Below, piece by piece: positions 33,971-42,844 of a stretch of 64,000 nt of DNA. Under the pieces are notes generated by a model. That model saw only the letters and a program-made list of their open reading frames with translations, was not told the origin of the DNA and did no database searches. Position 1 is the stretch's first letter. The number at the start of each line of letters is the position of its first letter. Both the position numbers and the translations under genes were made by a program. The stretch is from an uncultured Alphaproteobacteria bacterium. GTDB lineage: Bacteria; Pseudomonadota; Alphaproteobacteria; HIMB59; GCA-002718135. Where the stretch lies: contig CACNNQ010000005.1 of assembly GCA_902621855.1 (NCBI GenBank), forward strand, positions 65,557 through 129,556. The letters run 5' to 3'.

Positions 33971-34779
33971 TATTTAATGCAGTAAATTTTAAAAACATTA
34001 ACTTTCTTACAACTCTTTTCCTTATATCGATAATTGTAATAAGTTGGGTCTATACAATCTTTGGTATTGGAATGGATATGTCTGCATGGAAAATGACATT
34101 AATGGAATACAATCAAGTTTTTGTTTCAGATAACAAAACCACTATGAAAGATATGAAAACTTATACTTTCTCAAACCAATATTTTATTTCTCTTTTTTTT
34201 ATGTGGACTTTTATGATGATTGCAATGATGTTACCTACAGCCTATCCTGTTTTTGTGATGTACAATAAAATTTATAAAGAAAGAAAAGAAAATAAGTTTA
34301 ATTTATTAAATCCAATTTTTTTTATTACTATGTATATGTTAGTTTGGTCATTTTTTAGCTTTTTAGCAACTTTATTACAAATTATTCTTTTGGAGTATAA
34401 TAGTTTTAATTTATCAAATTTTAAAACAACAAATACAATTTCATCTACACTTTTTATATTTATTGGTATCTATCAATTGACCCCTTTAAAAAATTTTTGT
34501 CTTTATTATTGTCGAAATCCAATAGAAATTTTATCCAAACTAAATTTTAATAATCTTTCTAGTCAATTTACAGTAAGTTATCAGCATGCTCTATTTTGTC
34601 TTGGATGTTGTTGGGCTTTGATGCTAATTTTATTTTCAGTAGGAGTTATGAATTTATTATGGATTTCAATAATTGCTATATACGTATTTTTTGAAAAAAA
34701 TGTTTTTAGGAATAAGGAATTCGATATTTTGGTAGGTTTGTTATTAATTATGTTTGGGATTTATGGCCTAGTTTCCTAG
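33967..34779 (+). CDS. DUF2182 predicted metal-binding membrane protein
   Basis: This protein of about 270 residues has several transmembrane helices and the DUF2182 signatures MMIAMMLPTAYPV (about 80-92) and HALFCLGCCWALM (about 207-219). The methionine and cysteine motifs in membrane helices suggest a copper or other metal role, as the family is annotated. It starts with TTG overlapping the DUF1326 stop, and ends overlapping the convergent desaturase by 4 bases. Confidence 0.78.
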   Translation: MIFNAVNFKNINFLTTLFLISIIVISWVYTIFGIGMDMSAWKMTLMEYNQVFVSDNKTTMKDMKTYTFSNQYFISLFFMWTFMMIAMMLPTAYPVFVMYNKIYKERKENKFNLLNPIFFITMYMLVWSFFSFLATLLQIILLEYNSFNLSNFKTTNTISSTLFIFIGIYQLTPLKNFCLYYCRNPIEILSKLNFNNLSSQFTVSYQHALFCLGCCWALMLILFSVGVMNLLWISIIAIYVFFEKNVFRNKEFDILVGLLLIMFGIYGLVS

Positions 34780-35759
34780 TTTTGAGGTATGTTTGTTTTA
34801 TAATACGCTTCTGGATTTGTTGCTTGTTTTATTACAGTTGGCATTACATTCCAGTAAAAACTAAAAAGGCTTGGGAATGGTTTTGGAATTTGATCTTTAA
34901 TAAGGTGATTTAATTTTTTTAAGTTATAAGATGGGATAGTTGGAAACATATGATGTTCTAAATGGTATTGCATGTCCCAATATAAAAAGGCAAAGATAGG
35001 ATTAATTTTAACCGAGTATGTGCTCTCTCTATGATCTTTTTTATCAAATGGAGCACCTAAATGTTGAGTTACATTTACAAAAAATTGTATAGGTTTTCCA
35101 TAATAGTTTGGCAAAAGAATATATATTACTGGAAGAATTGAACCAATCCAGAATGAATAAGCTATAATAACTAACCACAAGAAAACATAAAATCTCGAAT
35201 TCCAGACAATTTTATTTTTTTCTGAATCAGGAGCAGTAATTGCAATAACAGGTGAAAACTTTCTAAACGAATGTTTAATTATTTCATATTTTAGAAGTTT
35301 GTGAGGGAATAATAGGTCTGCAAAAGGAATAAAATTTAAGAAAAATGCAAGCAGCTCTGTTGGTCTTGTAATTTGAATTTCATGATCATAGTCGTCTTTA
35401 GTTTGATAAGTATTTGAATGATGAAATGTGTGACTCCATCTCCATCTATATGCTTCAAAATCGCCCATAAAGCATGAAATATGGTAAACAATTTCATTAA
35501 GCCATCTCGTTTTGAAAGCAGTTCTATGCACTGTCTCATGCCAATTACTAACACTAAAGGCCCATATAGTCCCATATATAAAAAAGAAAATCAAACATAA
35601 GTAACTATCTATGAAGTAGTAAGCGAGATATCCTGATATTCCTAATGAAGTGAAATATATTATCATGTGTAAAATACCTGGAAGATCTTTTCTTTTAGCA
35701 AGATTTTTAAGGTCTTTTCTGCTAATTTCAGGTTTATACCACTCAGAATTTAAATGCAT
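34776..35759 (-). CDS. Membrane fatty acid desaturase 2
   Basis: This 327-residue desaturase has histidine boxes HETVH (74-78), HTFHH (110-114) and HLEHH near 267. It is a paralogue of the protein at 27283, sharing WYKP/WYRP at the N-terminus, RTAFKTRWLN versus RSAFKTRWLN after box 1, and KDHREST versus WDHREST before box 3. It may act on a different acyl chain or carotenoid. It is transcribed alone, divergent from the EamA exporter 39 bases away. Confidence 0.84.
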   Translation of the reverse strand: MHLNSEWYKPEISRKDLKNLAKRKDLPGILHMIIYFTSLGISGYLAYYFIDSYLCLIFFFIYGTIWAFSVSNWHETVHRTAFKTRWLNEIVYHISCFMGDFEAYRWRWSHTFHHSNTYQTKDDYDHEIQITRPTELLAFFLNFIPFADLLFPHKLLKYEIIKHSFRKFSPVIAITAPDSEKNKIVWNSRFYVFLWLVIIAYSFWIGSILPVIYILLPNYYGKPIQFFVNVTQHLGAPFDKKDHRESTYSVKINPIFAFLYWDMQYHLEHHMFPTIPSYNLKKLNHLIKDQIPKPFPSLFSFYWNVMPTVIKQATNPEAYYKTNIPQN

Positions 35760-35798
35760 ATTTTAAATATATAAAAAATTTAAATATTTTCAAATGAA

Positions 35799-36716
35799 AT
35801 GAAGAAAATTCTTAACACAAAAAGTCACACAAAATTTATAATTTTATTAGGTGTTTTATACATTTTTATAAATACGCTCTTTGGAACAGCTTTTGATACG
35901 GTTACCAAATATGTAAATGAAATAAATATTGAATGGTATTATTATTATGGAATAGGTAATGGATTTGGAATTTTAATTTTTATTCTTTATTTATTAACCA
36001 CAAAGAAATTTAAAACTACTTTAGTACTTAATAATTACACTGATTATCTAATCCCTGTTTTACGTGGAATAGGCTTTGTGCCGATTCCATTAATAGTTTT
36101 TTATTCTCTTGAAAGATTAGATATTAGTATATTCACAACTATCTTAATGACTACTCCTTTTTTTTTATATTTTTGGTCTATTATTATTCAAAAAGAAAAA
36201 TTTAAATTTTCCAATATTTTTTTAATCTTTATTGGATTCTGTGGTGTTGTTATTATTGTACAACCAATATTTAACACTTTTACAATAACTATATTTGTAT
36301 GTTTTATTGTGCCACTTTTTAATTCATTGGCCAGCATTGTTGTAAGTAAGTATTCAAGAGCTGCTCCCTCAGATACCTACGTTTTATTTTTTATGTCACC
36401 TCTTGCAATAATAAGTTTAATAATATGTTTGCTTAATCCAATTAGCTTATCAATGTATTCACTTTTTATCATTTGTTTGGGTGGTACTTTTTTGATACTC
36501 GCTGTATTATTTTTTACTCTAGCATTTCATATAGCTGGAAATTATAGCAGATATATTAGTCCTTTTTTATATTTACAAATTTTATGGGCACTTTTATCAG
36601 GTTATTTCTTCTTTGGTGAGACAATCAATATTCTAAAAATTATCGGTATTGGATTGGTAGTTTTTTCAGGAAGTTTAGTGTTAGTAAGTATAAATTCTGC
36701 TGCTAATAAAAATTAA
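35799..36716 (+). CDS. EamA/DMT-family membrane transporter
   Basis: This 305-residue protein has about ten hydrophobic helices in two repeats, with the second-repeat pattern YSRYISPFLYLQILWALLSG and GETINILKIIGIGLVV characteristic of EamA transporters. It is probably an exporter of amino acids, metabolites or drugs. No operon partner is clear; xylA follows 47 bases downstream. The substrate is unknown. Confidence 0.8.
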   Translation: MKKILNTKSHTKFIILLGVLYIFINTLFGTAFDTVTKYVNEINIEWYYYYGIGNGFGILIFILYLLTTKKFKTTLVLNNYTDYLIPVLRGIGFVPIPLIVFYSLERLDISIFTTILMTTPFFLYFWSIIIQKEKFKFSNIFLIFIGFCGVVIIVQPIFNTFTITIFVCFIVPLFNSLASIVVSKYSRAAPSDTYVLFFMSPLAIISLIICLLNPISLSMYSLFIICLGGTFLILAVLFFTLAFHIAGNYSRYISPFLYLQILWALLSGYFFFGETINILKIIGIGLVVFSGSLVLVSINSAANKN

Positions 36717-36763
36717 TATATTTCTTGTTTTTAAATGAAAAAAAATATGTAAAAAGGACTTTT

Positions 36764-38077
36764 ATGTCTGATTATTTCAAAAATATTCCAAAAATTGAGT
36801 TTGAGGGTCAAGATAGTACAAATCCTTTCAGTTTTAAATTCTATGATGAAAATAGAATTGTTTTAGGTAAAAGTATGAAAGATCACTTTCGTTTTGCAAC
36901 TTGTTATTGGCATACATTTACATGGCCAGGCCTCGATCCATTTGGTGGCCAAACATTTGATCGGCCTTGGATGAAAACAGGTGATGACATGAAAAGAGCT
37001 GAGATGAAACTTGATGCTGCATTTGACTTTTTTACAAAGATTAAAACTCCCTTTTTTTGTTTTCATGATAGGGATATTTCTCCAGAGGGATCAAATTATT
37101 CTGAAACTCAAAAAAACTTCTTTCATATAATTGATTTGATGGAAGAAAAAATAAATGACACAGGCATTAAACTACTTTGGGGAACTGCTAATGCATTTTC
37201 TCACAAACGGTATATGAGTGGTGCCTCTACTAATCCAAATCCAGAAGTTTTCGCCTATAAAGCAGCACAAGTAAAAGATTGTATGGATGCTACAAAAAGA
37301 TTAGGTGGACACAATTATGTTCTTTGGGGCGGTAGGGAAGGATATGAAACTATCCTTAATACTGATATGAAAAAAGAGACAGATAATCTTAGAAGATTTT
37401 TAGAACTAGTAATTGACTATAAGAATAAAATTGGTTTCAAAGGTCAAATATTATTAGAGCCTAAACCTCATGAACCAACAAAACATCAATATGATTTTGA
37501 TTCTGCTTCTTGTTTAGCATTTTTACGAAAAGCAGGTTTAGAAAATGAAATAAAATTAAATGTTGAGGTTAATCATGCCACTTTATCTGGTCATAATTTT
37601 GAGCATGAAATAGCATACGCAATTTCAAATGAAGCTCTAGGAAGCATTGATATTAATAGAGGTGATACATTATTAGGTTGGGATACAGATCAATTTCCTA
37701 ATAATCCTGCGGATCTAATTATGTCATTTTATTTTATTTTTAAGAACGGTGGTTTGGGTCAAGGAGGAATGAACTTTGATGCAAAAATAAGAAGACAATC
37801 TATTGATCCTGAAGATTTATTTCACGCTCATATAGGCGGTATGGATGTTTGTGCCAAAACACTAATTGCAGTTGAACAAATGATAAATGATAACATCATT
37901 CCTAAATTCATCGAAGATAGGTATGCAGACTGGAATAATGATTTAGGTAAATTTATTCATAATAAAAATAACAGTTTAGATGATATAAATAAAAAAGTAA
38001 TTCAAGATAAAATTGAGCCTGAACCTCGTTCAGGAAGGCAAGAATATCTTGAAAATATTCTAAATAAATATTTGTAG
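36764..38077 (+). CDS. xylA: Xylose isomerase
   Basis: Protein of about 437 residues, the usual length of XylA, which interconverts D-xylose and D-xylulose with two divalent metals. FATCYWHTFTWPG and FFCFHDRDISPEG (catalytic His/Asp), LLEPKPHEPTKHQYD (metal ligands Glu, His) and LNVEVNHATLSGH are all present. ATG at 36764 is preferred, with AGGA just upstream, over a TTG at 36725. No xylulokinase is in the window; a PfkB kinase or a distant xylB would be needed. It could also act on other aldoses. Confidence 0.88.
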   Translation: MSDYFKNIPKIEFEGQDSTNPFSFKFYDENRIVLGKSMKDHFRFATCYWHTFTWPGLDPFGGQTFDRPWMKTGDDMKRAEMKLDAAFDFFTKIKTPFFCFHDRDISPEGSNYSETQKNFFHIIDLMEEKINDTGIKLLWGTANAFSHKRYMSGASTNPNPEVFAYKAAQVKDCMDATKRLGGHNYVLWGGREGYETILNTDMKKETDNLRRFLELVIDYKNKIGFKGQILLEPKPHEPTKHQYDFDSASCLAFLRKAGLENEIKLNVEVNHATLSGHNFEHEIAYAISNEALGSIDINRGDTLLGWDTDQFPNNPADLIMSFYFIFKNGGLGQGGMNFDAKIRRQSIDPEDLFHAHIGGMDVCAKTLIAVEQMINDNIIPKFIEDRYADWNNDLGKFIHNKNNSLDDINKKVIQDKIEPEPRSGRQEYLENILNKYL

Positions 38078-38117
38078 TTACTATTCATAAGTTTCTATAC
38101 AATCTGAATTAAAAAGT

Positions 38118-39047
38118 ATGAAAATTCATTCATTAAATACGGAGTCATCTTTTAATAACTCAAACCTTTGTCTTGCGATTGGTAATTTTGATGGTTTACA
38201 TAAAGGACATTTAAAAATTATAAATAAATTAAAAGAAATATCTTTAAAAAATAATTTACATTCTACTGTAATGAGCTTTAATCCTCATCCTCGTATTTTT
38301 TTTAATCAAATTGTAGATCCATTCAATATTTACACTCATGAAGATAAATTAAAATTTCTTAAAGATTTGGGTTTAGATTTATTTATAGAGTTCTCTTTTA
38401 ACAATAATTTATCAAAATTATCTGCAGATGATTTTATTATTGAAATTCTTATTAACAAACTACAAATAAAGTATTTGGTTATAGGAACAGACTTTAAATT
38501 TGGAAAAGATAGAAAAGGTGATTTTAAAACATTAAATAAGTATGTATTAAAAAAAAATTTTAAAATTCATTTAATAAATCCAGTAATGTTAAATGATAAA
38601 ACTGATAAACACTCCTCATCAATAATTAGAACACATATAAGTAATGGTAATATGGAAGAAGTAAGAAACGCTTTAGGAAGACCTTGGCATATGCGTGGTA
38701 TTGTAATTGAAGGTGATAGAAGGGCTAGGCAAATTAATTTTCCAACAGCAAACATAATACCGGCTAAGCATATATTGCCAAAAAAAGGCGTATATTGTGT
38801 AGAAGTTGTTTTTGAGGATAAAAAATACAAAGGTGTGGCTAATTTTGGTTTAAGACCTACAGTTAATGGTAATAATCTACTTCTAGAGACTCATATGTTT
38901 AATTTTAATAAAGAAATATATGGTAAAGAATTGACTGTTGAATTCCTTACATTTATTAGAACTGAACAAAAATTTAATAACTTTGAAGAACTAACAGAGC
39001 AAATCAACAAAGATATAAATAAAGCTAAAGAATATCATCAAATATAA
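38118..39047 (+). CDS. ribF: Bifunctional riboflavin kinase / FAD synthetase
   Basis: This 309-residue protein has an N-terminal FAD synthetase (nucleotidyltransferase motif GNFDGLHKGH at about 22-31) and a C-terminal flavokinase with GRPWHMRGIVIEGDRRAR and INFPTANI. It makes FMN and FAD from riboflavin. Its stop overlaps the ileS ATG (TAATG). The ribF-ileS-lspA order is a common proteobacterial arrangement and marks the return to core genome. Confidence 0.93.
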   Translation: MKIHSLNTESSFNNSNLCLAIGNFDGLHKGHLKIINKLKEISLKNNLHSTVMSFNPHPRIFFNQIVDPFNIYTHEDKLKFLKDLGLDLFIEFSFNNNLSKLSADDFIIEILINKLQIKYLVIGTDFKFGKDRKGDFKTLNKYVLKKNFKIHLINPVMLNDKTDKHSSSIIRTHISNGNMEEVRNALGRPWHMRGIVIEGDRRARQINFPTANIIPAKHILPKKGVYCVEVVFEDKKYKGVANFGLRPTVNGNNLLLETHMFNFNKEIYGKELTVEFLTFIRTEQKFNNFEELTEQINKDINKAKEYHQI

Positions 39048-41824
39048 TGGAGTATAAAGATACAATTTTTCTTCCTAAAACATCTTTTGAAATGAGAGCT
39101 AACCTTCCTTCAAAAGAGCCTGGAATAATAGAACAGTGGGATAAAGAGAATATTTTTAGGAAGTTAAGGAATAAATCCAAAGGTAGAGAAAAGTTTGTTC
39201 TTCATGATGGTCCACCCTATGCAAATGGACATATTCATATGGGCACAGCATTAAATAAAATTTTAAAAGATGTAATAGTGCGCACACAACAAATGGCTGG
39301 TAAAGACTCAATTTATGTTCCTGGTTGGGATTGTCATGGGTTGCCCATTGAATGGAAAATAGAGGAAGAGTATAGAAAAAAAGGAAAGAACAAAGATGAT
39401 GTTCCTGTAGTACAATTTAGAAACGAATGTAGAGAGTTTGCAGAAAAATGGATCGATATACAAAAAAAAGAATTCAGACGTCTTGGTGTTGAAGGGGACT
39501 GGAAAAATCCATATCTCACAATGTCAAACCAGGCTGAAGCACAAATTGTTCGAGAGCTTGGAAAATTTCTTCTTGATGAAAGTTTATATAAAGGAGCAAA
39601 ACCAGTACTATGGTCAGTTGTAGAAAAGACAGCTTTAGCTGATGCTGAAGTTGAATATGAAGATCATACATCAAATACTATTTACGTAAAATTTTTAATC
39701 ACAAATTCTAAAAACAAAGATTTAATTGGTTCCAATATTGTTATCTGGACTACAACCCCTTGGACTATTCCAGGAAATAGAGCATTGGCTTATGGTAAAG
39801 AATTAGATTATTCTCTTATTACTGTTGAAGAATTAGAAGAACATAGTTTAGTAAAAAAAGATGATAAGTTAATATTCGCATCAGAACTTTTGGAGAGTGT
39901 TACTAAAGAAATTGGTATAAAAAAATTTACTACAAAAAAGAAATTTAAAGGAGATAATTTATCTTCTTGTGAATGTGAGCACCCATTTAAAGAGCTAGGA
40001 TATGATTTTGTTGTTAAGCCATTTCATGGTGACTTTGTAAATTTAGAACAGGGTACAGGAGTTGTACATATAGCTCCAGGACATGGAGATGATGATTATG
40101 TTTTAGGTATAGAAAATAATGTCGATATTATTCAGACAGTACAAGATGATGGTAAATACAATAGACATGCTGTTGGTTTTGAAGGTGAACATATTTATAA
40201 AGTAGATGACAAAATTGCAGATAAATTAGAAGAATTTTCAAAATTATTATTTAGGGGTTCTCTTCGTCATAGCTACCCACATTCATGGAGGTCAAAAGCT
40301 CCTCTTATTTATAGAAATACGCCGCAATGGTTTATTTCCATGGAAAAAAATAATTTAAGAGAAATTGCACTTAAATCAATAGATGAAACTATATTCTATC
40401 CTCCTCAAGGCCAAAAAAGGTTAAGATCAATGATTGAGACTAGACCAGATTGGTGTGTATCTAGACAAAGAGTATGGGGTGTCCCCTTACCACTATTTGT
40501 AAATAAAAAGACAGGCCAACCACTTAGAGATGAAAACATTATTAATAGAATTGCTGATATATATGAAAAAGAAGGAAGTAATACTTGGTTTACCGAAGAT
40601 CCTCAAAGATTTTTAGGTGATGAATATTCTATTAAAGATTATGAACAGGTGAAAGATGTAGTTGAAGTATGGTTTGATAGTGGCTCTACTCACGCCTTTT
40701 GTCTAGAACAAAGAGAAGATTTGAAATGGCCTGCATCGATGTACTTAGAAGGAAGCGATCAGCATAGAGGGTGGTTTCATTCATCCCTCTTAGAATCTTC
40801 GGGTACTCGAGGTAAAGCGCCTTATGAAAGTGTTCTAACACACGGATTTGTTGTTGATGGAAGAGGTCGTAAAATGTCAAAATCCTTAGGTAATGTAATA
40901 TCTCCAGATGATATTTTAAAAAAATATGGAGTAGATATTTTAAGATTATGGGTAGTTGCATCAGACTACTATGATGATCTTAAACTTGATAATGCCATAC
41001 TTCAATCGCAAGCAGAGTCTTATAGAAGAATAAGAAATACATTTCGATTTCTAATTGGTAATTTAAATGATTTTACTAAAGAAGAAGAGATTGATGAGAG
41101 TGAATTTCCGGAGCTAGAAAAATATCTCCTTCATCGTTTGTGGGAAGTTGATCAAGTCGTTCTAAAATGTGTATCCACATTCAACTTTCACTTAATGTTT
41201 ACAACACTTCTAAATTTTTGCTCAGGTGACCTCTCTGCTTTTTATTTTGATATAAGAAAGGATGCTATATATTGTGATAGTATCAAATCGAATAGAAGAA
41301 GAGCAACAAGAACTCTTTTAAATATTATTTTTAATCACTTAGTAAGATGGTTTGCACCATCTATTTCCTTCACCTCTGAAGAAGCTTGGAAAGCTATAGG
41401 GAACAAAGAGAGCATACATCTACAAGACTTTTTAAAATGTAAAAAAGAATATGAAAATAATCAATTAAATGAAAAATGGAGCTTAATTAAAAATATTAGA
41501 AAAGTTGCCACAGGAGCAATTGAAAAGATTAGAGAGGATAAAATAATTCGCTCAAGTCTTGAAGCGCATCTAGATATTTTTGTTTCTCAAGATACTTACA
41601 AAAAAATTGAAAAAGTAGCGTTTGATGAAATTACAATTACATCATCAGTTTCATTGTTTGTAATCGATGAAAAATCTCGTGGTTTTTCTCTTGATGATAT
41701 TTCAGATGTCATTGTAAAAGCATCAAAGGCAAATGGAGAAAAATGTCAAAGATGTTGGAAATATGAGGCAAAATTATTTAATGACGAAATTTGTGATAGA
41801 TGTAACAATGTAATTTCTAAGTGA
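39047..41824 (+). CDS. ileS: Isoleucyl-tRNA synthetase
   Basis: This 925-residue class I synthetase has the HIGH-type motif NGHIHMG near 61-67, the editing domain with TTTPWTIPGN near 240, KMSKS near 608 and a C-terminal zinc site CQRCW...CDRC (about 900-920). It is full length with no frameshift. It is co-transcribed between ribF and lspA, overlapping both. Confidence 0.96.
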   Translation: MEYKDTIFLPKTSFEMRANLPSKEPGIIEQWDKENIFRKLRNKSKGREKFVLHDGPPYANGHIHMGTALNKILKDVIVRTQQMAGKDSIYVPGWDCHGLPIEWKIEEEYRKKGKNKDDVPVVQFRNECREFAEKWIDIQKKEFRRLGVEGDWKNPYLTMSNQAEAQIVRELGKFLLDESLYKGAKPVLWSVVEKTALADAEVEYEDHTSNTIYVKFLITNSKNKDLIGSNIVIWTTTPWTIPGNRALAYGKELDYSLITVEELEEHSLVKKDDKLIFASELLESVTKEIGIKKFTTKKKFKGDNLSSCECEHPFKELGYDFVVKPFHGDFVNLEQGTGVVHIAPGHGDDDYVLGIENNVDIIQTVQDDGKYNRHAVGFEGEHIYKVDDKIADKLEEFSKLLFRGSLRHSYPHSWRSKAPLIYRNTPQWFISMEKNNLREIALKSIDETIFYPPQGQKRLRSMIETRPDWCVSRQRVWGVPLPLFVNKKTGQPLRDENIINRIADIYEKEGSNTWFTEDPQRFLGDEYSIKDYEQVKDVVEVWFDSGSTHAFCLEQREDLKWPASMYLEGSDQHRGWFHSSLLESSGTRGKAPYESVLTHGFVVDGRGRKMSKSLGNVISPDDILKKYGVDILRLWVVASDYYDDLKLDNAILQSQAESYRRIRNTFRFLIGNLNDFTKEEEIDESEFPELEKYLLHRLWEVDQVVLKCVSTFNFHLMFTTLLNFCSGDLSAFYFDIRKDAIYCDSIKSNRRRATRTLLNIIFNHLVRWFAPSISFTSEEAWKAIGNKESIHLQDFLKCKKEYENNQLNEKWSLIKNIRKVATGAIEKIREDKIIRSSLEAHLDIFVSQDTYKKIEKVAFDEITITSSVSLFVIDEKSRGFSLDDISDVIVKASKANGEKCQRCWKYEAKLFNDEICDRCNNVISK

Positions 41825-42273
41825 TTAAGATCCTTATATTTATTTTTTTATTATCTTTAGATTTGTTTACAAAGTTTGTTGTTAAAAATTATATTGATTT
41901 GAATCATTCTATAAAAATAAATCAATTTTTTGATATAGTTTATATTCAAAATTTTGGTGTTTCATTTGGTTTATTTTCTGGAACATTTAACTACTGGTTC
42001 TTTGTAATAATAGGATTATTAGTTGTCTTCCTTGTTGTATATCTAATGATAAAATCTAATAAAAATATTGAAAAACTAGCATATTTTTTTATTATTATTG
42101 GTGCTCTTGGCAATATTATTGACAGAGCTATCAATTCATATGTAGTAGATTTTATTTCATTGCATTATAATTTTTTTTATTGGCCAGCATTTAATATAGC
42201 AGATATTTATATTACAATTGGTATTATCATGCTAGTAGTTGGAATATTTATAAAAGTTGATAATCTTAAATGA
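41821..42273 (+). CDS. lspA: Lipoprotein signal peptidase II
   Basis: This 150-residue inner-membrane aspartyl protease with four predicted helices has catalytic Asp residues in IIDRA and FNIADIYI, with the expected NFGVSFGL motif upstream. It cleaves prolipoprotein signal peptides. It starts at a GTG that overlaps the ileS stop (GTGA), and its stop overlaps the next gene, a lipoprotein that is itself a likely substrate. Confidence 0.92.
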   Translation: MIKILIFIFLLSLDLFTKFVVKNYIDLNHSIKINQFFDIVYIQNFGVSFGLFSGTFNYWFFVIIGLLVVFLVVYLMIKSNKNIEKLAYFFIIIGALGNIIDRAINSYVVDFISLHYNFFYWPAFNIADIYITIGIIMLVVGIFIKVDNLK

Positions 42274-42836
42274 AAAAAAAGGTATTTGCTCTTTCACTTA
42301 TAATTTTGTTTTTATATTCATGTAACTCTGTAAGAGAAAGTGCTGGAGTAAATAGAAAAGTAATTGATGAATATTCAGTTATTGAAAATCCTCCTTTGAT
42401 AATTCCACCAGATATAAGTTTGCTTCCCCCAGAGCAAATAAAGACAAAAAATATTGAAGACTTTGACACTGAATTAGCTAAAGAAATTCTCTTTGGATTA
42501 GATGATAATGAAACTATAGTAAAAGAGGACGTCTCTTTAATGGATGAGATTATAGATCAGACTAAAGCTAATGAAGTAAGTGATGATGTTAGAAACATAA
42601 TTAATGAAGAATTTGCAGGTGAGAAGTCAAGTATTGAGGACGAAGAAAAATTCTCTGATCAAACTGAAGTAAATAGTGCAATAGAAGAAACGAAGTTAAA
42701 AAATAATACTCAAATTAATACAAATAAATCAAAAGATGGAAAAAAGAAAAGATTTTTCTTTTTTAATAAAAAAGATGAAAACAATGAAGGCGAGAATAAT
42801 GAAACTAAAAAGAAAAAAAGATTTTTCTTTTTTTAA
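42270..42836 (+). CDS. DUF3035-type lipoprotein with duplicated KKKRFFFF tail
   Basis: This 188-residue outer-membrane-type lipoprotein has a signal peptide of about 17 residues with lipobox LYSC at Cys18. The PPLIIPPDISLLPPE stretch near 50 is the DUF3035 mark seen in alphaproteobacteria. The rest is acidic and low-complexity. The C-terminus carries two copies of a KKKRFFFF motif, near 158-166 and at the very end, each encoded by an A/T inverted repeat. The position after lspA is typical. The function is not established. Confidence 0.75.
   Translation: MKKKVFALSLIILFLYSCNSVRESAGVNRKVIDEYSVIENPPLIIPPDISLLPPEQIKTKNIEDFDTELAKEILFGLDDNETIVKEDVSLMDEIIDQTKANEVSDDVRNIINEEFAGEKSSIEDEEKFSDQTEVNSAIEETKLKNNTQINTNKSKDGKKKRFFFFNKKDENNEGENNETKKKKRFFFF
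42740..42834 (+). repeat. Two A/T inverted repeats encoding the KKKRFFFF motifs
   Basis: Copy 1 has arms AAAAAAGAAAA (42740-42750) and TTTTTCTTTTTT (42753-42764). Copy 2 has AAAAAGAAAAA (42807-42817) and TTTTTCTTTTT (42822-42832), ending just before the TAA stop. Both lie inside the DUF3035 gene. Copy 2 plus its T-run could act as a transcription terminator encoded in the gene end. Confidence 0.6.
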
Positions 42837-42844
42837 TTTTGTAA

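Noticed and set aside
1-34800. Genomic island acquired as a mobile element
   Set aside because: There are no transposases, integrases, tRNA borders or visible base-composition break against the core region; accessory content alone does not show transfer.
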